Positions 7,693 to 17,503 of a stretch of DNA of 64,000 nt are shown one piece after another. Position 1 is the stretch's first letter. Every line of letters begins with the position of its first letter. A program made the translations under genes and the position numbers. Below the pieces are notes generated by a model. That model was not told the DNA's origin. It did not search any database and was given only the letters and a program-made list of their open reading frames with translations. The stretch is from an uncultured Parabacteroides sp. (GTDB lineage Bacteria > Bacteroidota > Bacteroidia > Bacteroidales > Tannerellaceae), in NCBI GenBank assembly GCA_944325355.1, contig CALUZS010000003.1:1-64000 (forward strand), given 5' to 3'.

Positions 7693-9009
7693 ATGAAAGT
7701 TTTAAAGTTTGGCGGTACTTCTGTGGGTTCTGCACAGAGGATGCAAGATGTTGCGAAACTGATAGTAGGAGATCGTAAGATAGTTGTCTTGTCTGCGATG
7801 TCGGGAACCACTAATTCATTGGTGGAAATCTGTGATTATCTGTATAAGAAAAATCCGGATGGCGCAAATGAAATTATAAACAAGTTATTCCTTTTGTACA
7901 ATAAACATGTGGAGGAATTGTATCATACGGATAATTATAAGCAGAAGGCTAAAGAACTTATAAAAGAACGCTTCGATTATATTCGCACTGTCACAAAAGA
8001 TTTGTTCACTCTTTTTGAAGAGAAAGTAGTTCTTGCCCAAGGCGAACTGATTTCGACGGGAATGATGAACCTCTATCTGAATGAATGTGGCGTGAAGTCG
8101 GTCTTGATACCGGCATTGGATTTCATGCGGACCGACAAGAATGCAGAACCGGATCCGTTATATATTAAAGAGAAGCTGACGAAGTTGCTTGAAGAACATG
8201 CCGATGCTGACTTGTATATTACGCAAGGTTATATCTGCCGCAATGCTTATGGTGAAATCGACAATCTGCAACGAGGCGGAAGCGATTACAGCGCATCGCT
8301 TATCGGAGCGGCAATTAATGCGGAAGAGATACAGATTTGGACAGACATTGACGGCATGCACAATAATGACCCGCGCGTAGTAAAAGGAACATCGCCTGTC
8401 CGTCATCTTCATTTTGAAGAAGCTGCCGAGTTGGCTTATTTTGGTGCGAAAATATTGCATCCCACTTGCATACAACCGGCAAAGCTCAATAATATCCCCG
8501 TCCGTTTGCTGAATACAATGCAACCTGATGCCCCTGGCACGTTGATTTCCAACGAGACGGAAAAGGGGAAAATCAAAGCTGTTGCAGCCAAGGACAATAT
8601 TACTTCAATAAAGGTCAAGAGTGGCCGTATGCTGCTTGCTACCGGATTCTTGCGGAAAGTTTTCGAAATTTTTGAAAACTACCAGACTCCTATCGACATG
8701 GTTACGACTTCGGAAGTAGGCGTCTCGGTTACAATCGACAATCGGAAGCATTTGGAAGAGATTGTGAACGATTTGAAGAAATATGGTACGGTTTCGGTGG
8801 ATGAGAACATGGTCATCGTCTGCGTCGTGGGCGATTTGGAATGGGAAAATGTAGGTTTCGAGGCAAGTATCGTTCATGCTTTGAAAGATATCCCGGTCCG
8901 GATGATTTCTTACGGCGGTAGCAACTATAATGTGTCGTTGTTGGTTAAGGCATCCGACAAGCAGGCTGCTTTGCAGGCATTGAGTGACCATTTGTTTAAC
9001 AAGAAATAG
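7693..9009 (+). CDS. lysC: Aspartate kinase, monofunctional
   Basis: 438 residues. It phosphorylates aspartate, the first step to lysine, diaminopimelate, threonine and methionine. The ATP and aspartate motifs are visible: KFGGTSVGS (res 5-13), the catalytic region GGSDYSAS (~195-202) and TDIDGM (~217-222). The C-terminal ~140 residues form tandem ACT-type regulatory domains (TSIKVKSGRM to the end), so feedback inhibition is expected. No homoserine dehydrogenase is fused. lysA follows, making this a lysine/DAP unit. The leader before the ATG is only about 45 bases, too short for a lysine riboswitch. Confidence 0.94.
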   Translation: MKVLKFGGTSVGSAQRMQDVAKLIVGDRKIVVLSAMSGTTNSLVEICDYLYKKNPDGANEIINKLFLLYNKHVEELYHTDNYKQKAKELIKERFDYIRTVTKDLFTLFEEKVVLAQGELISTGMMNLYLNECGVKSVLIPALDFMRTDKNAEPDPLYIKEKLTKLLEEHADADLYITQGYICRNAYGEIDNLQRGGSDYSASLIGAAINAEEIQIWTDIDGMHNNDPRVVKGTSPVRHLHFEEAAELAYFGAKILHPTCIQPAKLNNIPVRLLNTMQPDAPGTLISNETEKGKIKAVAAKDNITSIKVKSGRMLLATGFLRKVFEIFENYQTPIDMVTTSEVGVSVTIDNRKHLEEIVNDLKKYGTVSVDENMVIVCVVGDLEWENVGFEASIVHALKDIPVRMISYGGSNYNVSLLVKASDKQAALQALSDHLFNKK

Positions 9010-9149
9010 AACTTCAGGATTCTTTTCGGAATCCGGGGAAGCGGAATAAATTGCAGGAAAGAGTGATATGCGTTCAAATGTGTGGCGTATATTGCTCTTT
9101 TCTTATAATGAATGATAGATTGTCTTATTTTGATATTCGGAAATTAAAT

Positions 9150-10304
9150 ATGATAAAAGGAAATTTTCCCATAGATAAATTTAAGGAGCTCCAGACACCG
9201 TTTTATTACTATGACATGAAAGTGCTGGAGGATACATTGCATACAGCAGCTGATGAAGCCGGGAAATATGGATACCACATCCATTATGCGGTAAAGGCGA
9301 ATGCCAATCCGCGTATCCTGCAACTTATCGCGCGGCATGGATTCGGAGCGGATTGCGTAAGCGGCGGAGAAATCCGGGCAGCTCTTGATGCAGGATTCCC
9401 TGCAAACAGCATCGTTTTTGCAGGAGTTGGCAAAGCCGATTGGGAAATCAACCTGGGATTGGATAGCGATATTTTTTGTTTTAATGTAGAGTCATTGGCA
9501 GAACTGCTGGTTATTGAAGAGCTTGCTAAGGCAAAAGGCAAAGTTGCCAATGTGGCGTTGCGTATTAATCCGGATGTGGATGCCCATACGCATGCCAAGA
9601 TAACGACGGGACTGAAAGAAAATAAGTTCGGTATTAATTTGTCGATGCTGGGAAGCGTGCTCGACCATTTTCCGTTGGAGCATGTTCGTCTGATAGGAAT
9701 TCATACCCATATCGGGTCACAGATTACGGATATGACAAGTTTCCAAAGCCTTGCGATACGAATCAATGAAATACAGGACGAACTTGAAGCCCGGGGAATC
9801 ACGGTGCGGAATATTAACCTGGGTGGCGGATTAGGAATCGATTACCACCATCCGAACCATTTGCCGATACCAGAGTTCGGGGTCTATTTTGCCGCTATCC
9901 ATAAACTGTTGAAGGTGCGTCCGGGGCAGCAAATCCATTTTGAACCGGGGCGTTCGATTGTGGCGCAATGCGGCACGTTAATTTCGAGGGTACTCTACGT
10001 GAAAGAGGGTGAGGTGAAACGGTTTGCCATCCTTGATGCCGGATTTACGGAACTCATCCGTCCGGCAATGTACGATGCGTATCATCGGATTGAGAATATC
10101 AGTAATGACTTGCCTGTTTCGGTGTATGATGTTGTCGGCCCTATTTGCGAATCGTCAGACGTTTTTGCCCGGGACTGTGAGTTGAATGAGGTGCATCGTG
10201 GGGATTTCATAGCGTTGCGTTCTGCGGGTGCTTACGGGGAGGTGATGGCTTCCCAGTACAATTGCCGCAAATTGCCAAACGCATATTTCTCCGATCAGTT
10301 GTAA
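9150..10304 (+). CDS. lysA: Diaminopimelate decarboxylase
   Basis: 384 residues from the ATG at 9150, preceded by an A-rich site (AAATTAAAT); a longer frame from 9051 is unlikely. A PLP enzyme (fold III) that converts meso-diaminopimelate to lysine. The PLP lysine is in YAVKANANP (~K49). Other motifs are HTHIGSQI, the glycine loop GGGLGIDY, FEPGRSIV and the substrate-site Cys in GPICESSDVF. It lies downstream of lysC, and its stop abuts the stop of the opposing permease gene with no spacer. Confidence 0.94.
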   Translation: MIKGNFPIDKFKELQTPFYYYDMKVLEDTLHTAADEAGKYGYHIHYAVKANANPRILQLIARHGFGADCVSGGEIRAALDAGFPANSIVFAGVGKADWEINLGLDSDIFCFNVESLAELLVIEELAKAKGKVANVALRINPDVDAHTHAKITTGLKENKFGINLSMLGSVLDHFPLEHVRLIGIHTHIGSQITDMTSFQSLAIRINEIQDELEARGITVRNINLGGGLGIDYHHPNHLPIPEFGVYFAAIHKLLKVRPGQQIHFEPGRSIVAQCGTLISRVLYVKEGEVKRFAILDAGFTELIRPAMYDAYHRIENISNDLPVSVYDVVGPICESSDVFARDCELNEVHRGDFIALRSAGAYGEVMASQYNCRKLPNAYFSDQL

Positions 10305-11549
10305 CTATTCGAAGCGGATGCTTTTGGCTGGTGCTATTTTTGTAATCAGGTAAGAGGGGGCGAGCATCATGAACATGGAGACGATTAACGTTCCGATATT
10401 GAGCAACAGCCAAGCCATGATATTCAAGTCGATAGGCACCGAGTTCAGATAATACGTTTCGGGATCGAGGGATACAATGTTGAACCGGGATTGCAAAAGA
10501 CATAGTGCAATCCCGATGATGTTTCCCCACAACATGCCTTTGCTGATGAGGAAGAACGACACATAAAGGAATATCTTCCGGATGTTGGCGTTGCTTTCTC
10601 CCAAGGCTTTCAGAATGCCAATCATGTTTGTTCGCTCCAAGATGATGATAAGTAGTCCGGAAATCATGGTGAAGCCTGCCACAGTAAGCATCAGGATAAT
10701 GATGACAACTACGTTGATGTCGAGGACGTCCAGCCAGGCGAATATTTCCGGATTCAGTTCTTTTATGGAACGGACATAGTACGAGTTTCCTGATTTGTCT
10801 GTTTCCTCGTCGAGGGCTTCGTCCAGTCCTTCAGTGACGAGGTCCAGGTTGTCGAATTTGTCAATCATGATTTCGTAGCCGCTTACTTCGTCTTTTTCCC
10901 AATCGTTCAGACTGGTGATTTGGCGGATGTCGGTGATGACAAACAGTTTGTCGTAATCGACAAAGCCGGTGTCGTAAATTCCTGTGATATGGAATTTACG
11001 TGCCTTTACATTATCTTGAACGAAATAGGTCAGAAAGGAATCGCCTACTTTCAGTTTCAGTAGGTTTGCCATGTGTTGTGACATCAGGATATCGGTGGAT
11101 GCCCTTTTCCCGTCGAATGAAGGTAGTTCCCCTTCTTTCAGGTTGTCACGGAAAAAGGTCCAGTCGTACGTCTGGTCGACGCCTTTCAGCACGATGCCTT
11201 GGAAATCGGTCTCTGTCTTCAAGATGCCGGGTTTCGTGGAGAATGGTGAGATATGCCTTACTCCCAGAAACTGTTTAATCATAGCCAGCAGGCTGTCGTT
11301 TATGGCGATAGGCTCTGTCTCGAACGAAGAGTTTCTGTCGAAGTTCGTAATCTGGATGTTAGAGCCGAAGCCAATGACTTTGTTACGTATCTCCTTTTTG
11401 AATCCGATGATGATGGCAAGCGATAAAATCATGACGGCCAGCCCGAGAGCTATGCCGGTGATCGCGATTTTTATAGCCGGAAGCGATGTGCGCTTACCTT
11501 CTTTTTGGCTGAAATGTATCTTTTTGGCAATGAACAGTTCGAGATTCAT
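10305..11549 (-). CDS. ABC transporter permease, LolC/LolE-like
   Basis: 414 residues with the FtsX/MacB-type layout: an N-terminal helix at ~26-50, a ~220-residue periplasmic domain, then three helices at ~275-300, ~325-350 and ~375-400. The C-terminal block fits lipoprotein-release permeases of the LolC/E family, which pull lipoproteins from the inner membrane. The start MNLELFIAKKIHFS is typical of the family. It is the last gene of a minus-strand run behind an acyltransferase and an aminotransferase. No ATPase gene is adjacent; the nearby ftsE-like gene is on the other strand. Confidence 0.85.
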   Translation of the reverse strand: MNLELFIAKKIHFSQKEGKRTSLPAIKIAITGIALGLAVMILSLAIIIGFKKEIRNKVIGFGSNIQITNFDRNSSFETEPIAINDSLLAMIKQFLGVRHISPFSTKPGILKTETDFQGIVLKGVDQTYDWTFFRDNLKEGELPSFDGKRASTDILMSQHMANLLKLKVGDSFLTYFVQDNVKARKFHITGIYDTGFVDYDKLFVITDIRQITSLNDWEKDEVSGYEIMIDKFDNLDLVTEGLDEALDEETDKSGNSYYVRSIKELNPEIFAWLDVLDINVVVIIILMLTVAGFTMISGLLIIILERTNMIGILKALGESNANIRKIFLYVSFFLISKGMLWGNIIGIALCLLQSRFNIVSLDPETYYLNSVPIDLNIMAWLLLNIGTLIVSMFMMLAPSYLITKIAPAKSIRFE

Positions 11550-11555
11550 ACGATT

Positions 11556-12542
11556 CTATTTTTTAATGTCTCCCATTAAGAATTGCAAAACAGGTGATTT
11601 CCTGATGATATATTTATGGATGCCGACAGGCAATACCGTGCCGAAAAACAGCGCAAACACCAGTCCGGTGAGGTATCCGGCGGTGCTGTTTATCCACCCG
11701 CTATATTCCAACAATATTCGTATCGGATAGATGGCTCCCATGTGCAACAGGTAAATATAGGGGCTTTCCTTTCCCAGTATTTCAATGGAAGACGGTGTTT
11801 TCTTTTTTCTGCATATTATCCAGGATAAGAGAAGTGTGGCAGCGATTCCAGTCAGAGCCGCGATGTATCCGAGCCCGTTCCGGCTGAATAAAGGCACCAG
11901 CAGAAAGAGGATGGCGGCAGGTAACGGGAATGCGTTCGTCTGTGGACGTACTGCAGCGATGGCTGTTCCTGCCCAAAAATAGATGAAGTTGGCGGCTACC
12001 GAATTCAAGTAAAAAATACCGGGCATTTTGTCTTGCAGGAAGAACAATGCGACTGCCAACAAAGCAGTTGCATACAGGTGGTATTTTTTGCATAGCACTA
12101 TGGAAAAAGCCATGAGCAGAAATTGAATAAAGAGTGCGTACAGAAACCAAAGAAAGACGGCAGATCCTCCGACATTCATGCAGAAGATTTCACAAAGGTA
12201 TTTCAAGTCCACCGTGCGCCTGACCGGTATGAACTGACCGGTCAAGGCTATAACCCCGGCAATAGTGAAAGAAATGAAAAGATAAGGCACAATTAACCGA
12301 AGAAATTTTTTCCGGAGGAATTTTTTTATATCCAAGCTGCCGGTATGGCTGAATGAGTTATAAAATAAAAATCCGGAAAGCGACATGAACAGGGGCATGT
12401 GGAAAAGATATATCACGGTATGGGTATCCTGGTACCATTGCGGCGAATCGGTCGTGAAAGAGCAGTGCCCTATGATGACCAATAGGATGCCAATCGCTTT
12501 TGCAGCGGTAATGACCGGAAAATCTTTTTTGTAGCCTTGCAT
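11556..12542 (-). CDS. Membrane acyltransferase (acyltransferase 3 family)
   Basis: 328 residues from the ATG at 12542, one base past the aminotransferase stop (TGA C ATG on the minus strand). About ten hydrophobic helices. The N-terminal motif IGILLVIIGHCSF carries the conserved His of acyltransferase 3 proteins, which O-acetylate sugars and polysaccharides at the inner membrane. The substrate cannot be read from the sequence. Translational coupling to the aminotransferase is likely, but the functional link is unclear. Confidence 0.85.
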   Translation of the reverse strand: MQGYKKDFPVITAAKAIGILLVIIGHCSFTTDSPQWYQDTHTVIYLFHMPLFMSLSGFLFYNSFSHTGSLDIKKFLRKKFLRLIVPYLFISFTIAGVIALTGQFIPVRRTVDLKYLCEIFCMNVGGSAVFLWFLYALFIQFLLMAFSIVLCKKYHLYATALLAVALFFLQDKMPGIFYLNSVAANFIYFWAGTAIAAVRPQTNAFPLPAAILFLLVPLFSRNGLGYIAALTGIAATLLLSWIICRKKKTPSSIEILGKESPYIYLLHMGAIYPIRILLEYSGWINSTAGYLTGLVFALFFGTVLPVGIHKYIIRKSPVLQFLMGDIKK

Positions 12543-12543
12543 G

Positions 12544-13743
12544 TCATAGAACTCTTCCGGGATATGCTTCCAATGCTTTTTCCAAGACAACCAGTGCTTT
12601 TGCCAAATCCTCCTTTTTCAAGGTGTATGCAATCCGGACTTCGTTGCGCCCCATGTCGGGGGTGGTGTAAAAACCGGATGCCGGAGCCAACATGATTGTC
12701 TGTCCGTTGTATTCAAAATGTTCCAGGCACCATGCGCAGAACTTGTCGGAATCATCGACCGGAAGTTTGGCTACCGTATAGAATGCGCCCATCGGGATAG
12801 GAGAGTAGCATCCGGGAATACGGTTCAGCCCGTCAATTAAGAATTTCCGGCGTTCTACATATTCATTATAAACTGAGAGCATGTAATCGGCTGGGGTGTC
12901 AATAGATGCTTCGGCAATGATTTGTCCGATGAGAGGTGGGCTTAAACGAGCCTGGCACCATTTCATCACATTTTCTTTTACAGCCTTGTTTTTTGTGATT
13001 AACGCGCCGATGCGTATGCCACATTCACTGTATCTTTTTGATACGGAATCTACCAGCACGACGTTGTTCTCAATTCCTTTCAGATGGAAAGCTGATATAT
13101 ACGGAGCACCGGTATAACAGAATTCCCGATATACTTCATCGGAGAAGAGGAATAAGTCATATTTTTTTACAATGTCCCTGATTTGGTCCATCTCTTTCTG
13201 TGTGTACAGGTAGCCTGTCGGATTATTGGGGTTACAAATCAAGATGGCTTTTGTGTTCGGCGTAATCAGCTCTTCAAAGCGTTCGACCGATGGTAATGCA
13301 AATCCTTCGTCAATGGATGACGGGATGGTTTTTATGGTTGCTCCACAGGATATGGCAAACGCCATATAGTTTGCATATGCCGGTTCCGGCACAATAATCT
13401 CATCTCCGGGATCCAGGCATGCCATAAATGAAAAGAATACGGCTTCCGAACCTCCGGTAGTTATGATGATGTCATCGGCGGATACATTTATATTGAATTT
13501 GGCATAATAAGAGACTAATTTTTCCCTTAGGCTGCGGATGCCTTCACTTGGCGAATATTCCAAGATTTTCCGGTTGATGCTACGCAAGGCGTCCATCGCA
13601 ATTTGTGGTGTAGGCAAATCCGGTTGCCCGATGTTGAGGTGATATACATGAATGCCTTTTGCTTTTGTCCGGTTTGCCAAAGGGACAAGTTTCCGAATAG
13701 GTGAAGCAGGCATGTTGATTCCTCGTAAAGATATATTGGGCAT
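12544..13743 (-). CDS. PLP-dependent aminotransferase, class I/II (aspartate aminotransferase-like)
   Basis: 399 residues from the ATG at 13743; a longer frame reaching 13794 would run through the promoter. Fold-type I signature: YHLNIGQPDLPTP near the start, the glycine turn TTGGSEA (~93-99), NPNNPTGY (~169-176), SDEVYREF, and the PLP lysine in DSVSKRYSECGIRIG (~K236). Members transfer amino groups from aspartate or other amino acids; the exact substrate is not fixed by these motifs. It heads a three-gene minus-strand unit. Confidence 0.9.
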   Translation of the reverse strand: MPNISLRGINMPASPIRKLVPLANRTKAKGIHVYHLNIGQPDLPTPQIAMDALRSINRKILEYSPSEGIRSLREKLVSYYAKFNINVSADDIIITTGGSEAVFFSFMACLDPGDEIIVPEPAYANYMAFAISCGATIKTIPSSIDEGFALPSVERFEELITPNTKAILICNPNNPTGYLYTQKEMDQIRDIVKKYDLFLFSDEVYREFCYTGAPYISAFHLKGIENNVVLVDSVSKRYSECGIRIGALITKNKAVKENVMKWCQARLSPPLIGQIIAEASIDTPADYMLSVYNEYVERRKFLIDGLNRIPGCYSPIPMGAFYTVAKLPVDDSDKFCAWCLEHFEYNGQTIMLAPASGFYTTPDMGRNEVRIAYTLKKEDLAKALVVLEKALEAYPGRVL

Positions 13744-13791
13744 CGTATGATAAATTGTAAGATTTTTGAAACCGCTTAATTTATTTTGCTG

Positions 13792-13823
13792 CAAAAGTAA
13801 TTTATATCATGAAATATTGCAAA
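13792..13823 (-). promoter_or_regulatory. Promoter of the aminotransferase unit
   Basis: Read on the minus strand: TTTG (13823-13820), a 20-base spacer, then TACTTTTG (13799-13792). Both boxes match the Bacteroidetes sigma consensus fully. This is the best promoter match in the window. Confidence 0.75.
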
Positions 13824-13860
13824 TAAAAAGGGACAACTTCTTCCGGAGGGCATAGAAAAG

Positions 13861-13894
13861 AGAAAGACTATATATTCACATACACAGTCTTTCT
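13861..13894. terminator. Small hairpin, possible terminator
   Basis: A 9-bp perfect inverted repeat, AGAAAGACT (13861-13869) with AGTCTTTCT (13886-13894), and a T-rich flank on each strand. It may back up the terminator of the minus-strand mannonate operon. Confidence 0.35.
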
Positions 13895-13987
13895 TTTAAT
13901 CGGTAGTATAGTATGTTTTTTAGGTATTCGGTCTATTAATGCAGAATGTAGTTTAAATAGAACTTATATTTTATTCTACCGATTAAA
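13895..13987. repeat. 12-bp perfect inverted repeat bounding a 93-bp AT-rich segment
   Basis: TTTAATCGGTAG (13895-13906) and CTACCGATTAAA (13976-13987) are exact inverted copies separated by 69 bases. No coding frame lies between them and no clear target-site duplication flanks them. It could be a small terminal-inverted-repeat remnant or an RNA structure. Confidence 0.5.
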
Positions 13988-14086
13988 TCGGCGACGAAAA
14001 TAGAAATATTTTGCTTTTTTGAAAGGGAAACGGGCGTTAAATATTGTAATGACGGAAATATTTTTTATCCGGAAGGGGGGAAACTG

Positions 14087-14132
14087 CAAAAGAGAACCGG
14101 GTCAAAAATTTTTTTGACCCGGTTCTCTTTTG
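14087..14132 (-). terminator. Strong terminator of the uxuA operon
   Basis: A perfect stem of about 22 bp: CAAAAGAGAACCGGGTC with its complement, flanked internally by A5 and T7. It lies 30 bases past the uxuA stop. The A/T-rich inner part and loop leave only a few unpaired bases. Confidence 0.8.
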
Positions 14133-14161
14133 TTTTGCCCAATTTTTATAAAAACTGTATT

Positions 14162-15334
14162 TTATTTGTATAATGAATAGGCGATACCCATTTCAAGCCC
14201 TCGCAGTTCCGCAAGTCCTCTCAGGCGTCCGATGCAAGAATAGCCGGGATTGGTTTTCTTTTTCAGGTCGTCTATCATCTGGTGCCCGTGGTCCGGACGC
14301 ATAGGGATGGAGCATCCTCTCTGTTGTTGCACCTCAAGGAACGCTTTCATTACTTCGTACATGGGAACATCTCCTTCCAAGTGGTAGGCTTCGTAGAAGT
14401 TCCCTTCCTCGTCGCGTTTCGTGCTTCTTAGATGGACGAAGTTAATGCGGTCCCCGAAACGGCGCATCATCCTGACCAAATCGTTGTCTGCCCGGACACC
14501 GAGTGAGCCGGTGCAAAGGCATAGCCCGTTGTATTTGCTTGGAACGGCTTCTGAAATAATCTCAAAATCTTCTTCCGTGCTCATGATACGGGGAAGCCCC
14601 AATATCGGATACGGAGGATCGTCGGGATGGATGACCATATATACTCCGGCTTCTTCAGCAACAGGGATGATTTCCCGAAGGAAATAAATCAGGTTCTCGC
14701 GTAGTTTACCGGCATTAATGTCTTTGTACCGATCCAGCTCCCGGCGGAATTGTTCGAGCGTGAAACTCTCTTCTGCTCCGGGAAGCCCGGCAATCATATT
14801 CCGGGTGAGCCTGTTCTTTTCCTCATCGTCCATTTGGTTGTAACGGCGAAGAGCAACCGCTTTTTCCTCGTCGGAATACTCTTTTTCTGCTTCCGGACGT
14901 TTCAGTATGTAGAGGTCGAACGCCATGAATGCAGCCCGTTCAAACCGTAAAGCCGTTGAGCCGTCGGGCATCTGGAATGCAAGGTTTGTGCGTGTCCAGT
15001 CGAGAACCGGCATGAAATTGTAAGTGACAGTTTTTATGCCGCATTTCCCGAGGTTGCGGATGCTCTCTTTATAGTTTTCTATGTACGTTTGGAAGTTTCC
15101 GGTTTGTGTCTTGATATGTTCATGGACGGGAACGCTCTCTACGACCGACCATCTCAGCCCGGCTTCTTCAATAATTGCTTTCCGTTTTTCTATTTCAGCA
15201 ACGCTCCATACTTCTCCGTTGGGGATATGGTGCAATGCGTTCACGATTCCGGTCGCTCCGGCTTGGCGAATGTCGGCAAGAGAGACAGGGTCATTCGGTC
15301 CATACCAACGCCATGTTTGTTCGCATAAATACAT
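14162..15334 (-). CDS. uxuA: Mannonate dehydratase
   Basis: 390 residues, normal length. It dehydrates D-mannonate to 2-keto-3-deoxygluconate in hexuronate catabolism. The N-terminus ([16 protein letters not shown]), the region [13 protein letters not shown] and the C-terminal MRPDHGHQM with metal-binding His residues are characteristic of UxuA. It is preceded by an SDR oxidoreductase 27 bases upstream on the same strand, which would supply mannonate from fructuronate. No isomerase (uxaC) or permease is in the window. Confidence 0.95.
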   Translation of the reverse strand: MYLCEQTWRWYGPNDPVSLADIRQAGATGIVNALHHIPNGEVWSVAEIEKRKAIIEEAGLRWSVVESVPVHEHIKTQTGNFQTYIENYKESIRNLGKCGIKTVTYNFMPVLDWTRTNLAFQMPDGSTALRFERAAFMAFDLYILKRPEAEKEYSDEEKAVALRRYNQMDDEEKNRLTRNMIAGLPGAEESFTLEQFRRELDRYKDINAGKLRENLIYFLREIIPVAEEAGVYMVIHPDDPPYPILGLPRIMSTEEDFEIISEAVPSKYNGLCLCTGSLGVRADNDLVRMMRRFGDRINFVHLRSTKRDEEGNFYEAYHLEGDVPMYEVMKAFLEVQQQRGCSIPMRPDHGHQMIDDLKKKTNPGYSCIGRLRGLAELRGLEMGIAYSLYK

Positions 15335-15361
15335 TATCGTATAAATTTTAGCAGTTCGTCC

Positions 15362-16174
15362 TTAAATGGAAAAAGCATCAAATCCTCCGTCTACCACAGC
15401 TACTGTTCCGGTTACGAAGCGTGATGCGTCACTAATCAGGTATTGGATGGTACCAAACAGCTCATCGGGTGTTCCCAGCCGGCGGAACGGTGTATGGGCG
15501 ATAACCGCTTTTGCGCGATCGGTGTAGCTTCCGTCGGGATTGGTCATCAGCGTCCTGTTCTGCTCCGTAAGGAAAAATCCCGGGGCGATGGCGTTTACCC
15601 GTATTCCTTCCCCGAATTTGATAGCGAGTTCCCCTGCCAGGTATTTCGTGAGGTTCGTGATCGCTGCTTTGGCTGTACCATATCCTACGACACGTGTGAG
15701 GGGGCGTAAGGCCGATTCGGAAGAGAAGTTGACAATCGCTCCCGATTTTTGTTCAGCCATGACTTCTGCGAAAACCATTGTCGGCAGGACTGTTCCGAAA
15801 AGGTTCAAATCGACCACCTTGCGGAATGCATCGAGTTCCAGACCGAAAATGTTTCCTTCGGGAGGAATGGTCGCTCCTGCCATATTTCCTCCTGCGGCAT
15901 TCAGCAAAACATCGATTCTTTGGTATTTGTCAAGAATTTCTTTTTTGTTTTGAAGCAATGTTTCTTTACATAAAACATCCGTCGGAAGGAAAAGCGCTTC
16001 TCCTTTTTTTTCGCGGATTCCGGCTACAAACTTTTCTCCTTTTTCCACATCCCGGTCGAGAATGACGATTTTGGCTCCTTCATCCGACAGGTATTTTGCA
16101 ATATTGCTTCCAAGTATCCCGGCTCCGCCGGTGATAACGACAACTTTGTCTTTTACTGAAAATAGATTCCCCAT
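15362..16174 (-). CDS. SDR-family D-mannonate oxidoreductase (fructuronate reductase)
   Basis: 270 residues. A classical short-chain dehydrogenase: cofactor motif TGGAGILG (15-22), the NAG motif in LLNAAGGNMAG (~87-97), catalytic Ser in NFSSESA and YGTAK with catalytic Tyr and Lys. The C-terminal segment FVTGTVAVVDGGFDAFSI is typical of the family. Its place directly upstream of uxuA matches Bacteroidetes mannonate operons in which an SDR replaces the unrelated UxuB. The substrate is therefore inferred from context; the SDR fold is certain. Confidence 0.88.
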   Translation of the reverse strand: MGNLFSVKDKVVVITGGAGILGSNIAKYLSDEGAKIVILDRDVEKGEKFVAGIREKKGEALFLPTDVLCKETLLQNKKEILDKYQRIDVLLNAAGGNMAGATIPPEGNIFGLELDAFRKVVDLNLFGTVLPTMVFAEVMAEQKSGAIVNFSSESALRPLTRVVGYGTAKAAITNLTKYLAGELAIKFGEGIRVNAIAPGFFLTEQNRTLMTNPDGSYTDRAKAVIAHTPFRRLGTPDELFGTIQYLISDASRFVTGTVAVVDGGFDAFSI

Positions 16175-16215
16175 ATAGTTTTTAGTTTTTAAAGGTCATG
16201 AATGTGTTCTGCAAA

Positions 16216-16223
16216 CAAAGGTA
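16216..16223 (-). promoter_or_regulatory. Candidate -7 element of the mannonate operon
   Basis: TACCTTTG on the minus strand, about 42 bases before the SDR start. The -33 region at the normal spacing is weak. Confidence 0.5.
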
Positions 16224-16299
16224 TAAAAAGGCTTTTAGAAAGAAAAGGTTCAAATGCGGAAAGGTATCTTCTTTTTCCGTCGCACGAAAGAAGAAAATG

Positions 16300-16336
16300 A
16301 AACCGGATCGGGTACAAATTGTTCCCAATCCGGTTT
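16300..16336 (-). terminator. Terminator of the membrane-protein gene
   Basis: AAACCGGATCGGG (16300-16312) pairs with CCCAATCCGGTTT (16324-16336) with one mismatch and an 11-base loop. It lies 34 bases past the stop of the minus-strand gene. Confidence 0.65.
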
Positions 16337-16369
16337 TGTCTTTTATGTAGTATTAAAAAGTGATTACGG

Positions 16370-17041
16370 TCAGATTGCCGTTTCTTCCTGCGGAATGGTT
16401 TCTTTCGCTTCAGCCGGAAGGTTCTTGCATAACTGACGGTATGTGTCGCAATACATGAGACATATTACCGGCTCAGCTACGAATACACCAATGATCAGTA
16501 AGAGGAGACCAACGGTGATAATTCCTATATAGCTTAAAAACAGGAGTATGAGACGCATAACGTTCCCTTTTGTCAGGTTCCAGCTACGGTTCAGCGATTC
16601 CATGATTCCGGCATCTTCTTCAACGATGGCTGCTGCGTAGAATTGCAACCGCGCACATAGGTAGATGCCCGGAATAATTAAAAGGCAAAAACCGACAAAT
16701 ACGATTGCTACAACAAAAAGTGAAGCAACAAGCGTTTTGAAAATTTTGGGCGCTTGCTTCCCGTATGCTGAAAATTGGGGCTCTTCTCCATCTAATGCCT
16801 GGAAACAGTTTTTAGTATATCCCAGATTGAAAAGCAGGGAAAAGAGCAGCATGACAATATATCCGATAATAAGTTTGATTGAGAACGAAAAAGCGGTTGT
16901 AGAACTAGGCATAAGGAAAATGCTCAATGTGAAATAGATGATGTAAAATCCGACGAACAGTCCTACCAATATCCAAATTTGGGATTTTAGTGCTTTCCAA
17001 GAATTAAAGAATGCATCCGAGATAGAAAAATGAGCGTTCAT
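16370..17041 (-). CDS. Integral membrane protein, Bacteroidetes-type, unknown function
   Basis: 223 residues with about six hydrophobic helices (~19-40, 52-72, 105-128, 130-148, 160-185, 186-205). The pattern, with an SWxLTKGNxxRLI segment (~150-165), resembles the membrane domain found in GlpQ-type and DUF975-like proteins, which have no settled function. The C-terminus is an acidic tail. It is a single gene flanked by its own terminator. A transport or stress role cannot be supported from the sequence. Confidence 0.6.
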   Translation of the reverse strand: MNAHFSISDAFFNSWKALKSQIWILVGLFVGFYIIYFTLSIFLMPSSTTAFSFSIKLIIGYIVMLLFSLLFNLGYTKNCFQALDGEEPQFSAYGKQAPKIFKTLVASLFVVAIVFVGFCLLIIPGIYLCARLQFYAAAIVEEDAGIMESLNRSWNLTKGNVMRLILLFLSYIGIITVGLLLLIIGVFVAEPVICLMYCDTYRQLCKNLPAEAKETIPQEETAI

Positions 17042-17503
17042 AATTGTTTATGTAATTAGATTAATTAAAATTTTTGGTAAATATAGGGATTTTTTATGTT
17101 CTGTTGAGCTTTTTGTCTGCTTTTTTTCGTGTAAATTGTTTTTTTCTTCTTTTGGAAGCTCTTTTTATTGTTGTCGTTTTGGACGGAAAATTGCGGAACT
17201 TCGCGTTAAATAGCAGATATCAGCAGATGTTTCAGCTGTTTTAGGAGTTTCTGTATATTGTAAATGACCAAAAAAGTTTCCGAATATGCCAGCTTATGTT
17301 GAAGATTTGTAAATGAGATTGGGAATAAAGTCTTTTTCTTCTTATTAATGTTAAAAAAGAGCCGTCCGGAATAGAAGTCAATTTCTAAAATTGTACTTTT
17401 GCGATTAGCTTTTCGGGCAACTGTCCGGGGATGAACGGGCAAAGAGAAAGTTGCCGGAGGATGCTTTTAGGGAATTGATTATTATTCTATTTAACATAAC
17501 ATC
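17042..17503. other. Divergent intergenic region upstream of the RND operon
   Basis: 462 AT-rich bases between the minus-strand membrane gene and the plus-strand efflux operon. The only element I can support is the TACTTTTG at 17394-17401. No regulator gene and no clear operator palindrome were seen. Confidence 0.5.
17394..17401 (+). promoter_or_regulatory. Candidate -7 element of the RND efflux operon
   Basis: TACTTTTG matches TAnnTTTG and would leave a leader of about 100 bases. No TTTG at -33. Confidence 0.45.

Noticed and set aside
9051..9149. Longer lysA start
   Set aside because: The 33 extra residues do not resemble the family and the ATG at 9150 has an A-rich site and the usual N-terminus.
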